Shown here one piece after another: positions 12,201 to 27,200 of a stretch of DNA of 64,000 bases; the first letter of the stretch is position 1; each line of letters begins with the position of its first letter. Both the position numbers and the translations under genes were made by a program. Source of the stretch: Actinernus sp. WN-2022 (Eukaryota > Cnidaria > Anthozoa > Actiniaria > Actinernidae); the NCBI GenBank assembly GCA_030867875.1, contig JAOWCC010001634.1, positions 38,204,403-38,268,402 of the forward strand, read 5' to 3'. Below the pieces are notes generated by a model. That model searched no databases and was not told the DNA's origin. It saw only the letters and a program-made list of their open reading frames with translations.

Positions 12201-15200
12201 ATAATTATCAGAGATAATTGGGTGTCACACAAACTCTCAATAGTTTTATTTTATCGCTTGAGATTACTGGAGTTTTCTGCGGAGGAGGCTTAGGGTGTTT
12301 TTATGCATTTGCATGAACGACTCGTCTAGCTGATCGGAAAGTTCTCAAATGGAGCGCACCAGTTCTGAGATATGGTTCAGGACAGATTTATCCTACTCAG
12401 GAAAGTGAACTAGCCGGTGTTGTGCACTGCATAATCTCTGACCACCGTCACCTCCACTGCCACTGGCTGGCACTAGCAGACCTTTCTGAGAACGTATCAA
12501 GAAATGCCATGTGACAACATGCACCTAGTCATTCCTATTTGCTTTTTTATAGGACCCCGAAAGTGGATTCTATGTTGTAGATCTGGACAAAGTCATCTCC
12601 AAATACCAGGAGGTCAGTACAACCATTCTTGACACGAGTTAAAACTGTGTATTCCCTCTCCCATGTTTTTTTTTTTTTTTTGTTTTTTTTTTTTGGGGGG
12701 GGGGGACCTCCCATATAAAAGTGATGGCGATGCTCGTTGGAAATTTTAAAAGGAAACCCTAAAAGGTACCAGATTCTCGCTTTGTGGGCGTGACTCAAAT
12801 TTATTTTACCCCTGCCCTTAGTCTTCAGAGTGTTCACCGTTACGATACCTATAAGAGAGAATGGTAAAAAAAAAAAGAAATATAAGAATAAAAACATTGG
12901 AGCCCCTATAGATGTACACTGGATGTACCGGCCTAGAAAATGTACTACATGTCATTATATATTGAAGTTTACTTTGCATGTATTTCTATCTTTTGTGCTC
13001 TATAATTACTGGTTAGTTCATAGTTCATGGAATAACGGTGAAAATGTTACTCGAAATTTATATTATTCTGGTATACCTGTACTATATCATCCTTTAAATA
13101 ACCAAGGAAGTTGCATGGCACTACCGAACACACGCTACGACGCATGCTCAAATCTTATTAATATCCGTGGAGTGGCAACCATGTACAGCTGTTTCGTCCT
13201 TGATAGGACTCATCAGAATGGCATAGCCTCCAAGACCATCAGCCTCACTAAAGATCATAGGCATCAGAATCTGGTTACTCCAAAGGCGAGCTAAGAGCTG
13301 CTTTACACCCCAACCACCACGCTAACACGCGTGAGAGCTGGAGATGTGAACAAAGTGCTATAGCGATGTGGATCTCTCCAAAGAGGATCTGGTAGTACAA
13401 TATGAAAACGGCACGGCCAAATCCGAAATTGTAAACCAAGCTAGTTGCATGGCACTACCAAACAGTATTGAAAGCCTTTCAGAAAAGGGAAAACTGCAAA
13501 AAATTGCCAGTGATTTGAGTGAAACAAAGATCGCACGTTGAAGGCTGACCAATGTATCGCTTCTTGTGCGAGTGCGCGACTAAATTAACGAAAGCAAGTC
13601 AATAAATTTAATTGATAGGGACAAAAATGTAAACGTTATTTACCGGCCTTGGTCGGTCCGTATGGTGAATAACTTAGCCAGACATCTTGAAGATGGCCCG
13701 AGGCCACAAATAACATATATGTATTTCAAAGAATAACCATGAAATACAATGTACCGCCCGTATTTCATAGTAAAGCTGAGCTCTGATTGGATGAAATATA
13801 TAACATTTATAGGAATATATATTACATAATATTTTCTTTATTTTTTTCGCTTTAGTGGACGAAGTGTCTTCCAAGGATTAAACCATTTTATGGTAAGTTA
13901 AAGTGCCATAAGCTCTAACAAGAAATCATTGACTTGGGCGCAGGAAAGTTTTTTTATGTTCAACCATTTTTGGGAGATTTATTGCTTTAAACCTTGAAAT
14001 GATGTCTATTATGGTAATTAATTATTATGTTTTCCATGTCATTTTGTTTTCAGTTTGACTTTTTTTTTAATCAATGATAACTGGCTATCTAGAGCTTATT
14101 AGGAACTTTAAGTATGTTCTTATATATTTGATTGCATATTTTCACCTAGACTCAAGGCTAACCGGGCATCACGTAGTTTAGCTACTGGTTCAAACGAACT
14201 AACTTTAATTTAATAGTAGTTATATTCAGTAAACCAACATGTGATACGCGAATTGTATGTTCTGTTTAAAGAGATTGTTCTAAAAGAAACGTATCTTTGA
14301 TTGATTGTGAACACTTAATTTATGTGCATCTACATTAGACGTTTGGACGCCTTGGGATATGTCCGACAGCAAGAGACCATGGTCTCTTTCCGAGAGATAT
14401 CTGGGTAGTAAATTAGGGCTCGACGTGACCTGAACTACTACGGACCTTGTGAAAAGCACGCACATCCCTGGTGTATAAGTTAACAATGGGACTTTTGAAG
14501 GATACGATCACGTGGTTGTACTGGAGGGTAATACATATATAACTGTATTAAAATATATATAAATGTGTTATTAACAAAACCTGTTTGTAAATGCTATTTT
14601 CCATCTACTCTTTCTAAATCTGCGTTTTTGCAGATTGTTTGCCATCCACTAGTAAAGCGCCTTTCCCATGGGATCACGAGCTATTGGTATGATATATATC
14701 AGCACGCGACTGTTTCCTGCAAAAGGCTTATTTTCTGGTGTTGATTTTCTAGCCGATAAAAGTGTATGTTAACTGCTGTGCATTTGATGCCCTTTTACTT
14801 ACGTGTCTGTTACTCGTAAACAACAGTTTTCTCTTGTATTCTTTTAGCTGTGAAATGCAATGACGATCCCATGCTTGTTTATCTTCTCTACAAACTTGGC
14901 TGTGGCTTCGACTGCGCGAGTAAGGTGGGCTTAATAGAGGATAATTATACAACAACAACGTTCTATCAGTTTCACTCAAACTATTAAAAAATGCAACTTA
15001 GTGTATTGTATAGTTGGAAGACCCGAACAAAACCATACAGCTATCTAGCCGGGACTACCATATTACAAATCTAGAGTTAACATTAATAAATAAGTAATTA
15101 ACATGAAATACAAGAATGCCTAGAACAGAATTACTTGACAGTTATAAGAAAATGTATGGTAATATATTAGCTGGAAGTATATAATATTAATAAATAAATA

Positions 15201-18200
15201 ATATAATATAGTAATAAGGTAATATGAGGAAACAATATAAAAATTTTATAATGGCAGTAATAGATGTAATCATAATTAAGGAACACATCAGAGTAAGACA
15301 ATGATACCATCTTACCTAATTTAATACTTATTAATAAATAAAGCAGAAAGTTTTCTCTTGAAGATGTGTCTTTTCTCTAGTTTAATATCTTGTGGTATTT
15401 TTTCCCATGTATTAATGCCATTATAAGTGATAAATCTTTTTTGAGGTTTGTTCTAGTTGACGGTATAGAAAAGGTTTGTTTATATTTTTGTCTTGTTTCT
15501 TAATTGTGTATGCTAGTTAATGGAGTAAACATGTTAGTGAAAGTATTGCTATTATTGTTATTGGTGATATAGTGCATAAAGAGACTGGTATGTAGGTTAT
15601 GGATATCCTCTAATTTTAGTATATCCAACTTATAGAAAAGAGGTGATGTATGTGCATTCCATTGTTCTTGACATATAGCTCTAATAGCCTTTTTTGTAAA
15701 ATAAAATAGGGTTTGATAATGGTAGGCAAGGCATTTCCCCAGAGGAGATTTGCATAATCTAAATGGGGATAGAAGAGTGAATAATAAATTTGTATTAGAA
15801 CTGTTAGTGGTGGGTGCAAAGTGCCTAGCTTTATATTTTATTCCAATTATTTTAGATAGTTTAATTCAAATAGGTTTAATTATTATCAATTCTGACACCA
15901 AGATATATTTAGTGCTACTTTTTTCAACTATTGTTTCATCGCTAATTTTTAATACAGGAGATCTTGAGTATTTCTTTTGTCTTGGGCTGAATTTGACAAA
16001 ATTTGACTTTGAGCAGGAGCCCATTACAAGGAGCGTCCATCTTCCCCACTGTGTCTGTACCCCAGTACAGAGGTAGATGAGGCTATTTTTAGCATTGCGT
16101 TTCGCGCGAAAAAGAACAAAGGTAGGCTATTCTTAGCCAATCAGATAGCTAACGTCACTTCTCATTATCATTCTTCTCACTTTCAACGCGGGAATTCGAA
16201 TTGCTGGTTTTCACTCAATCCCCAGAGATTCAAATGTTGGTGCCCCAACAAAAGAAGCTAACGAGGAATCTATTGTTTAAGGGCACCAACATGGCGGCAA
16301 CCTCTTTTCGCGGGAATTTCGAATCTAAAAATAGCATCATCTACCTCTGTGCTGGGGACCCAACCCATAACAGAGGAACGCTCCTGGTAATGGGCTCCTG
16401 CTTTGAGACGTTTAGTGAAAGTTTGTTACATAGTAACAAGAGACCATCACCTAAGATAACTGATCTCGTACCCTATGATATTATGCGGCAATCTATTTTT
16501 GGCTCAGTGGACGTCACGATGCTATTTTAAGATTCGGTTCCAGCTCCTCACGGATTTTCATCGCTCCATCTCATGAATTCAACCTTGATTTCAACAAAGA
16601 AAGAGGAGCGATGGGTGCAAAGCTTCAAAACTGGCTCTGAATTATGTGTTGCTCCCTAAACTTACTACCCGGATGGGTATGGGACGGATCTGACCTGATC
16701 TGACTTGAAGACTCAAGAAAATGAACTTTGAATTTAATTAATATATTCTAATAGCTACGGAGTGTAATTTGAAAACCCGTTAAAAATATTGCCGTTTGGA
16801 TTTGACTGGGAAACTGTAGGCTGTATTAAGCCAGACCCGAAATTCGGATGTGAACTGGAAGCCGTGAAAAGAAACTAGAGTGACCTGAATTTCGTGAAAC
16901 TATCAAAGGAAATGAAGCCGTTTTCCGTTCAGTTTGTAGCCGGAGCGAGCATGGAAAGTCTTCCAAAAATTAGAATAAATTAACAATCCGTATCGTTGTT
17001 ATTGAAACTTCGCTTACCTTATAAATACTCGTTCCCTGTAGTTCATATTCATGTATAGCTAGATAACATACCTAGGGTAGAAACGTTCAGTTTATAGCAA
17101 ACAAGCATGCATCGACTTTTGACCACAATTTTGCGAAATTATAAATCCAGTTAATCTGAAACAACTGACTGACTGAGTTTGGAATTATCGTAAACAGACG
17201 CTTACAATTCGCTAAAGAAATTAATAATAGAATCTATAATACCGTAAATAATCGGACATGCTTTTGCAACACCGTAATTAATATGAATCTGTAGAGTAAC
17301 TGTCGTGAAAGTAGAGAATTGTGAATGCTTTGATTACTGAGTAAAACACTGAATATATTCTTCTGCTCTCGCCGCCCCACGGCTGTTCAGCGCGCGACAT
17401 TAGGTTTCAGTCCTCGACACGACCACACGTAAATCGCATTAACGCCTGTTACTTATTTCCCATAGCAACCAACTTTACCGATTCCTTAGCAACACGATCT
17501 ATGGCGGAAAATTTGAAGTCTGTTGTTGTTTTGGCGTGATATTTTAATATTTATTAGTCTATATTTATTTGACAACAACATATTTCGCTTTTGCAGAGTT
17601 CAATTTAAATTTAATTCTTAGAAAGACGGGGAAAAATAGGAAAACCGGCAATGTTATTGTCGAGTTGTGGCGTGGCGACGTACAATACATGGAGTAACAA
17701 AACCCGAAATAGCCGAATCTTATAGCATTTAAGTCCATCAGGTTTGTACTTTTCTTTCTTGTCTTTAACCTGCAACGTCAATTTTGTCATTTATTACGTG
17801 TGGACTATTTTTTCTCTTCTCTCTTTTTGACACAGATTTGCACGGTTTTTTCAGGAAACTGAACTGACTGGCGCAGCACCAACAAATAATACGTTCGCAC
17901 GCAAATGGCCTCCCAGTGGAAGCAGTTTCACTTGAAGTCACTGGAACGCTGCTGCAGAGTTTGTGGTGCTTGGCTCAACGCAAATTCTAAAGCATACACA
18001 ATACAAAGGTTATTTTTACCTGGGCACCTCACGACAACAAAAATTGCGAAGCATGTACTTTCTTCCTTAAGAAGGCGAAGGGAGAAAAGCGCAAGCGTTC
18101 GCCTCAAGGAAGGGGCCGTCCAAGAAACAGCGAAGGCAAGAAACTTCCGATAACGATAACCAGTGCACCGCGTTTCAAGCGTCACGTTGGTGACGGGTGG

Positions 18201-21200
18201 AACGGTAGGCTATATCAGTATTTTATTACCCAAGCTCGTTCAGTTCACATGCACTCTTTCTTTTGTGTGTGTGAACTGAATAAGCCCTCGCATCCGGACC
18301 AAACAAGCTTAATAGAACCTCGCCATTATCCGGACTCCCTGGGATTCAGAAAGAGCCGAGATAAATTATTAAAACATAAATCTATTTGTGCTGTCGTTTA
18401 CTACGAGGATGTACATAAGTCACTTGTCTTTGTCTTTAGCTCAGACAAACAGATAATAATTATACTTGTAAACTTTTGTGTGGTTTCTTGCACTTTTCAC
18501 CACTCATGTTCTTGATCAGAACTCAGATATTCTTGTAAAAATTGGGACAACAGGGAAAAGTCCGGACAATAGGGCGTTTGCATGATGGCATCAACATACT
18601 ACAACTACCAGAACTCTTTGGGTGGATTTTTTTGTTCCTTTAATTTGGACCATTGTCTTGGAATTCTCAAAGGAGTTGATAAATTTAAATAAGAAAAAAA
18701 ATTGAAAAGGATTCTGGTAGTTGTAGTAAAATGACGCCATAATGAAAATGTCCTATTGAAATTTATGGATAATCGAGGTTCAACTATATGCATTTCTGTC
18801 AAATTATCTATTCCCGTAGACAGCTTGGATCGTTTCTTTGAGGGACTTCCCCTAATATAATGTATATTGAGGATAAAGCAACATTCATTATGAAGCTTGT
18901 CATTCTTGAGGGTGAGGTATGTTGCAGAACAAAATAAGGGTACTATGCTATTAAAACACTGGGGACGAAAAAATGAAACATTGCAAAAGTCCCATTCACA
19001 CCTCTCCAGCTCCCCTTCTAATAAAAGACCCGACATGGAGGGGGTTGTTATTTCTATAGCTATAATTCTTAATTACATAAACTTCACGTGATACTAAACT
19101 TCATTTGCTCTTGGGGCAAACACTACGAATTATATATAAAAATTAAAAAAACTTCATTGAACCCTCTGTTGATAATGTAGCAGCATGAATGGCTTATAAC
19201 ATACTGAACTTATTGCACAATTCGTTTCCCCCTAAAGCCAATGCACGTATGCAAAGTACCATGATATTTATTAACAGCATCTGACATTCAAGACTTCATG
19301 GCATTTTACAGAACTAATTTCCCATCTGCAACAGTGTTGCCCAAAATGCATTTTTTTGAGCGACACACAATGAAGTGGATCAATCAGTATGAAGTGGGTC
19401 TTGGGTTCCATGGAGAACAGGGTGCAGAATCCATCCACGTGTTCAATGTGCTAGGGAGGCAATACGGAGCCATGCTGAATCCCCTTGAGAGATACCGATG
19501 CACTATGCTCGAGCATCATAGACAAGTTGCACCAGACAACATTTCTAAGACACCAGCTGTGATATCAAGAAAAGAAGAATGAATGACTGCTTATGATCCA
19601 CTGAAATTATTGATAATGTACAATGTATTGATTTGGAATAGACCGATTTAGCTTGTATCACAATGAAGAATACAGAAACTAACAAAGTATAGTACATGTA
19701 AGACTTCTGTCTCTATCAATAGACCGAGTTAGCTTGTACATTTGTTGTCCCAAATTCAGAACATGTGACTGCTCTCCAGAGGATTCAGTGCTTTGTTTTC
19801 CAATTATAGAAATGTGTACATTTCCTCTTGGGATACAGAAGAAAAAAAAGAAAACATTACTCAAGGGAAAAGTCAGGTGACCTGAATTGGGACAACATAT
19901 GTATTGAAAGCTGACTTCCTTGACCTGTACTAATCTCTAAAACATCAGCTGTATAAAGGTTTCACCGAACAGTGAATGGGCTAGTCAAAACAAATATCCA
20001 TACCCCCTGTTGAGGAACCTCGGATTGCCCTGGAATTTCCGAAAATACTGTAAATTATGACACACCCCCATGGAATTTTCATCTTGAATAAACCCCCTCC
20101 CCTGGAATTCCACATATTTTTACTTAAAAAAGGCCTTGAATTCCAAAGAAAAGTACCCTTCCCCTGGAAATCCGCCTTCAAAATCAACCCCCTCCCCTGG
20201 AAATCCAAGGTTCCTGAACAGGGGGTACGCGTTTTTTTTGGGACTAGCCCAATATCGAATGTTTACATGTATATGAATAAAGAACATGGCAAAAGTAAAT
20301 ACACTGTAAGCTTACACTTACAGCCGGTTTGAAATCTAAATGTACAAATATGTATCGAGAAACTACTAATGCAACTATATGCATCAAAATAAACTCCAAC
20401 AGCGTATCAAATCTGCAAATCTTTACAGAATGAAATAATTTAATGACATGCAGATTGATTAATCGCTAATAATATTTTAGTGCTGAAATTTTCACTGAAA
20501 TGGCAAAGCTTTCGAGCTTGCTGTGGGTCAACATTCGAAATCTAAAAACGAAACTCCGAGACTGTCTGCTTTTCGAGTCTACATTCACTCATTTGTAATT
20601 ACTGCATGTTCTCGCGTGAGAATAAATAATCCATGAGCTGTATGTTCCTTTTGTCACCTGGTTATGCATGAGTCAACTTAAACCCCCACCCCCCCCAACC
20701 CGGGACAAGGTGGGGATTTGTTTTCTCCCCTTCACAAAAAAGGACAAATACCCCACCCCCTGGGGCAACATTTTCACTACAAAGTTAACAAAATGCCCCC
20801 ACCCCTGATAACACTTTGTTGGATGAGTATAAGAGACTCCTAGACATTCTGTTCACCTCCATGACTTGTGCATCCCTCTGGGGCAAGCATATGAACAAAA
20901 CCTCCCCAATGCCCCAGGGTGTGGGGCAGGTATTTTCATCCAATCCCCTACTAATCCCCACGTTTCTCCCACCTTGTCCCGGGTTGGGGGGGGTGGGGGT
21001 TTAAGTTGACTCATGCATTACGGTTCCCTGGTTACAACCCGTACAAGAAAGTGATTGCACTTGCAGATTATATTATGAAGATCGCGTAAAAAAAATAGTC
21101 CACCCCTTTATATATTAATTTCTGCACTCCTCCAAGTTTAAGTCAAATTTATATCACTTACCTTTCGAGTTTCTTTGCTCTGATGTGTGCTAAAGATCAC

Positions 21201-24200
21201 GGCGAAGAAACAGAAAACAGCCAGTTCGTGCACGGCTTTCACATCACCAGCGACTGTTGATCAGCGAGCGAAAACCATCGTAGACACTCCTTAAAGCTCC
21301 ACTTTCTCTTCAGTAGCACATCGAATAGCAAGTTAAATTACATGTAAGTCCAATTTCACAGAATTGTTGATGAGATAGTGGATCAGATGTGCACTGTTGA
21401 CAAATTTCAGTGCGTGATAAACCGCCCACCATCATGGCCGAATCAACAACGTGGTCGTTCGTCAAGCTGACCGTGAGATTTGCTTACGTGTGGAGTCTGG
21501 AACCTAATTACGCCAAAATAGCGCTTTGGAACAGCCGTGGCCCGCCGGTCCATTTGGACACGTGACACCCACAACCAATCGGATAGAGTGGTAAAAATAG
21601 TCCAACTAATTTATGCAATCGGCGCAGACTATCATGATTGGGGAGAGAGGCTAGTATGGGGGATCGGTTCTCTTAGGTGATGGTCTCTTGATAGTAACCA
21701 ATCCTGGATTTTATTTAGCTCATTGTTGATAGTACATGTAATTTCGAGTTTATCTATATTTTTGCTAGTAATAAAATAGACTTGTGTCATCTGCAAATAG
21801 GAGAACTTTAATTGATGATTTTGAAGCATTTGAAATGTCATTGATATATAAAATAAAAAGTACAGGGCCTAATACAGACCATGTAGTACACCACATTCGA
21901 CTGTGAGTTGGGTTGACAAGGTTTCATTAATAGAAACTACTTGTTGTCTATTTTGAACCAGTTGAGTGGAATACCTCTAATTCCATAGTGTTCTATTTTT
22001 TTGATTAACATATCATGATTTACTGTGTCAAATGCTTTTGCAAAATCAAGAAAGGCCACTCTAGAATACAAGTTATATTCAATTGATTCAGTAATATTAT
22101 TTATTAAATCAAGTACTGCAAGTACAGTAGACTATTTTTTCTGAAAACCATATTGATATTCAAATATTATTTTTTTAGTTTCAAGAAAATGTTTTAATCG
22201 TATTAGCATAATTTGTTCAAATATTTTAGAAAATACAGGTAATAAAGCGATTGGTCTATAATTAGTAACAATGAGCCTCGATCCACTTTTATGAAGAGGT
22301 ATACTTTTTTGGAATTTTAGTTTAATGGGGAAAGTTTCCAGTTATAAATGAGTGGTTAATAATTCATTCAAGACGGAAGGATAACTGCTGGCTAATTGCT
22401 TTGATTAATTTAATTGGAAAATTATAATATCCTGAACTTTTATTTGGGTCTAGGTTATCGATAAGGCTTTTTATTTCATTAGGAGAGGTAGGTTCAGTAA
22501 CGTAACTATCTAAGATACATGTTTCTAAGTAATGCTGATGTAGTTTATTTGTAGGTTTCATTTTGGACACTATATTAGATGCAAGTTGGTTGAAGTTGAT
22601 TAGAATATGATCAATTAATTATATATGGCGTAGAATACCAGTGAATCTAGTTGGTTGAGTGATTTGTGTAGATGTGTAGATACAATGTAGTAATTTATAT
22701 GGTTTTTAGTGTCCGTCTGGAATAAGTCAAGGTTTGTTTCATAATATATATAGTGGTAAGCTGTAGTGCTAAGTGTGCACGCCCTACGAGGGAAAGAGAA
22801 AAAATATCTGACCCAAGTGGGACTCGAACCCAACGACCTCCATACTAGTCTTGTTTTCTTTGGTTATTGCAAATAAAGTTTTGTCAAGATAATCCAGAAA
22901 ATTTGAAGGGTTTTTAAGTTTTGGGTGTACATATGTAACACCAATTATAAAATTTGATTTGTGTTTATTTAATAACAAAATCCAAAGCATTTGAAATTCA
23001 CAATGCTGTGAATAAACTGATGTTGACAGATCATCTTATCATATATTAACTCTTTATGTATAAAAAATCCACATCCGCTATTAGAAGTTGGCCCAGAGAG
23101 TTTTTCAAAATCATAATAGTTTTTAAGCTTAGGATGACTAGCATATTGTTTTTACTCCTTTGGAACCAGGTTTCGGATAAGGCAATAATGTTAAATTCAG
23201 AATTAAGCTCAGTAAGAAGTTCAGATAATTGATTAAAATTATGGTTGAGACTTCTAATATTAGAATGGAAAAGGGAAGCATTTGAGTTGTGTTTTCCTGT
23301 GTTCATAATACCTAATTTATGAAAATCATGTAAGGTGTAATATTTGAAATTAACTTCAAATGGAAGTTCATTGTCAGGATTAATATCACAATCGAGGGAT
23401 GTAAAACTTGTGAAAGATGATATGTTTAGCCTTGGTAATATATTTTGGTCTAAATTATCAGTAAAGTATGATGTCAGACATGGGCAGTGGAAGTTACTAT
23501 TGAAGGTAAATTGTAATAGATCCGAAACATCATAAAATGGGAGAGATTCTGATAGACATTTGTAGCAACTCCAGGGTTTCTCTGACATATGGAAACTGAG
23601 AATTAAAAGTATGATTTCTTTTTGAGGGAGTAAAGAGCATTTTAAGTGAATTTTAGAATTACCCGTCTGGCATATGATATTATTTTGACCAGTTTTGACT
23701 TTCTTGTTGCACATTTTACTTTTTTTTTTATGGTAATATTATCAGGATATTTTAGAGCAAAAGTTATGTAACAGAAATATTGGTATTTCTAGTGCAGTCC
23801 GTTTGACTAATAAAACTCTGATTAAATGTTAGAGACTTTAGTTGAGATTTAGAAATATTTGAAAAAGGAAAATTTAATCGGATACACTTTCCACAAAACC
23901 AGTCTTCTGGGCACGTGGATAGTACATTTAGCCCTTTCTTTGTAATTTTGAGACAGTTGGCATGAAGCCATGTATTACACAAGTCACAGTATATCACGTT
24001 TTGGTGATCAAACACATGGCTATTACAAGTGTGACATGTAGTAATTTCATGTGCGATATTGTCATTCATTGTAGATCAATAAGTTACTCATTTGGTAAAT
24101 TTGAAAAGTCCCTAATTTTAATAATAGGGGTTGTTCTGACTTATGTACCGATCAATTCGAAACATCAACATCACCCCCCCCCCCCCCCCCCCCCGGCCAA

Positions 24201-27200
24201 CCCCCGGGCATTTGAATTTTTGGAGTTTGGATTGTTCAAATGCCCTACCCCATCGTCGTATTAGGCGATCAAATGCCCCTACCCCCGGGACTTAGTATTA
24301 GTTGTGACACCGCATTTTGTTTTTAACAGACAGTTTAAATATTCGTAAGCAATGTACATTTATATTTCAATACCTTCAAATACAGCAAAAAGCTTTTAGA
24401 GTCCCTTTGTTTTAAGCCAGTCGCTTATAAAAATCAGAATTTTGTCTTTTTTGAAGTCGTCTAAAGTGACCTACAGAGCCCTGTAAGGGCCATCCACAAA
24501 CACAAATGTTATGAAAGAATATCGCGCGATACTGCTTTACTATCGCGCGATAAAGTGTTACTATCGATTTATCACGCGATACAGTTTTATTATCACGCGA
24601 TAGTGTTTAATATCGCGCTATAATATGTTATTTTAAAATACGTACATTACTTAGCTAGACAACATGGTGGCGAACACGCTACGTGATCATGATAATGCTT
24701 TTCTCCTTTATATGTTTCTTTTACTTCCGACAACGAATTTGGATTTACCCGAACACTTACCGGCTATTCAAAATGATATTCAAAATAGTCGAGAAATACT
24801 AGCCATCTAAATGCCATATGAAGTTAGGCCCTGGTGCAAAATAATACCCGTACTTTAATCTTTGTCTCGCTACCGTCTTTCAACTCCTTCATCAAAGCGT
24901 ATCTAACAGTTTCCTTGCTAATTTAATACCAGCGAATATTTGTTCCTTAACAAGTGGTGCATTTGCCTGTAGCCTAGACAGCTCCCACTTCCCTGGAGTT
25001 CCATTTCTATGGCGTCAATTATTTCATCTGAACTACTGTAGTCCTTTCTCCTTCGTAAATTCATGCTTCTCAGAACACGTTTAAGCTGGCGAAGACTCAT
25101 CTTGATGGCGTTATATTTATATATAAATTAAAAGAAAAGCGAGGATTTCCATATAATTCAAGCCTAGAGTAAAGTACTCAGTCAACTAATGCATCCCTGT
25201 TATTTTAAATATCATTTTGAATCGCGGTAAGTATATTCAGGTAAAGCCAAATTCGTTGTCGGACGTAAGTGAAACATATAAAGGAGAAGAGCATTATCAC
25301 GTAGCGTGTTCGCCGCCATGGTGTCTTGTTAAGTAATGAACGTATTTTAAAATAACATATTATCGCGCGATATTAAAACGCTATCGCGCGATAATAAAAC
25401 AGTATCGCGCGATAGTAAAATGGTATCGCGCGATAGTAACACTTTATCGTGCGATAATAAAACAGCATCGCGCGATAGTAAAACGGTATCGCACATGAGT
25501 CTTTCATGAAATGTGTTTGTTGATGGCCGTTACAGGGCCCCGTAGTGACCTCCCGGCTCCAATTCTGCCATGATTTCGATCGAGGAAACCACGCAGCACA
25601 TAACATGAAATCGAGACAACTTGGTGGACAGCTGGTTCCTGAGCTGAACGTTTTCTTTCATTAGATTGTCGTTGATCTTTTTAAAGTCTTCCTACTGCTT
25701 AGAGATGAAATGTTGGCTTATTTCCACCTTAGCCGGTCACTTTCGCTTCTAGTAGAGATATCGTCGAGGCCAACTTAGAGTTAATTTCATCGAGTTTCGC
25801 TGCGAAGTTTAGGTTTAAATCCTTCAGTGTTTCCTCAATTTTCGCTAACTGTTGCTCCATTATTGATTATAGTTGTTATCAAACTGTTTAAGCATTCCTA
25901 TATTTCACTTTAAGTGAATTATTTCTCAAAGTTAAGTTTTTCAGCCGAGGTTCCCTTTAAGAAAAGCCGCCATGTCCATTCGCCGAGCATGCGCACTGAT
26001 TACTGATGGAAGCTGGCGCAAATCTACGATACTACAACACGCTAATCGTTCAGCAGAAAGTGCCAATAATGCCCCATTCCTTGAAAGCGCATGTGTTCCT
26101 GTCAGATTCCTGGTTTAGAGCTGAATGCTGTTTTATTGCAGAATGAATTGTTACTAGCGCTCGGAATGAGCGTACCGCCTCAAGATATTGTCTACGCCAA
26201 TACGTGCAAGCCAAACAGTCATATCAGGTAAACTCGATTAAACACAGGGCATTAGTATATACTACAGGAGAACCCTGTTAACCGACGTTAACCAGCCACC
26301 TAAATCTGGCCGTTATATTAACGGGATGGCCGTATAAATAGAACTATAGAAATTCATGATAAATAACGTTGTGACATTAGGAATAAACATACCTCTTCAT
26401 TTACACTACGAACCAGATAATCAATAGGATAAGAATGCTATTGCGGTAGTTAAGAATGGAGATATAGACCGGTTACAGCGTCATTGGTTACCGTTGTCAA
26501 GGCCGAACTGGAGGTCAACCACAATCAAAACAACAGTCAAACCATGGTCGAACACACAGTGAATACACCGAGCTAATGCAGCAAAAAAAAGCACCGTTTA
26601 TTTCTTAGAAATGTCATCCAAACGTTTTTTACCGGACTATTTTTAAGGTTTACAACCTAAAGAGTCTCGAGAAAGATATATATTAAGTAATGAAGCTGAA
26701 GTACGTAGATGGACAGCCATACGAGATTTGAGGGCAGAGACGTTCTGGAGACTTGGCCTAGCGTTTAATACCTACATGTACAGATGTCGGAATGTATCTG
26801 CTGTTTAAAGAAGCCCGAATACACAGGACCAGCTCATGAACTAAAAAAGCCTTCAGTGCTACGAGAAATTTGTAAATGACTAAGTCAGGGAAATATTGAA
26901 CAAATAATTTGGCGACAAACGTCTGATGATAGCGAAGGTAAATATGTGCGTGACGATCGTCGAGTCGTTGTTTACTCGATCAAGCCAACGTGAAATCTGA
27001 TCGACAATCAAACGAAATAAAAACATCTCTTCTGCAGGTTAACAATTCTCAAAGAATGTCGGAAAAGCCGCTTACTCCATGGGTTGCCTGTGAGATTTGG
27101 CAGCTCACTGTGACTATGGCTGGCCTTGGGTATGCATACGCAGCAGAGCGATCCCAGAATCCTTTGAGCGAGTCACATCGTTTGGCCCCACGAAGCTTCT

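Larger units (their letters stand above)
21640..24075 (-). mobile_element. CR1-like LINE with PHD-type zinc fingers, decayed
   Basis: Read on -: from 24069, [20 protein letters not shown] then [11 protein letters not shown] and [10 protein letters not shown] form a PHD finger (C4HC3-like spacing). A second cluster follows from 23714 ([28 protein letters not shown]). Then [15 protein letters not shown] and IIALSETWF are the start of an APE-type endonuclease, GVTYVHPK and LDYLDK its middle part. RT pieces follow: [20 protein letters not shown] and LFADDTSLF near 21780. Many stops and frameshifts; truncated near 21650 just after the FADD motif. A tRNA-like SINE fragment interrupts it at about 22775-22850. 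Confidence 0.82.

Noticed and set aside
24520..25500. CRISPR-like regular repeats (TATCGCGCGATA)
   Set aside because: The units are palindromic subterminal repeats inside a TIR transposon with a target duplication, in a eukaryotic genome; spacers are not unique spacers of constant length.
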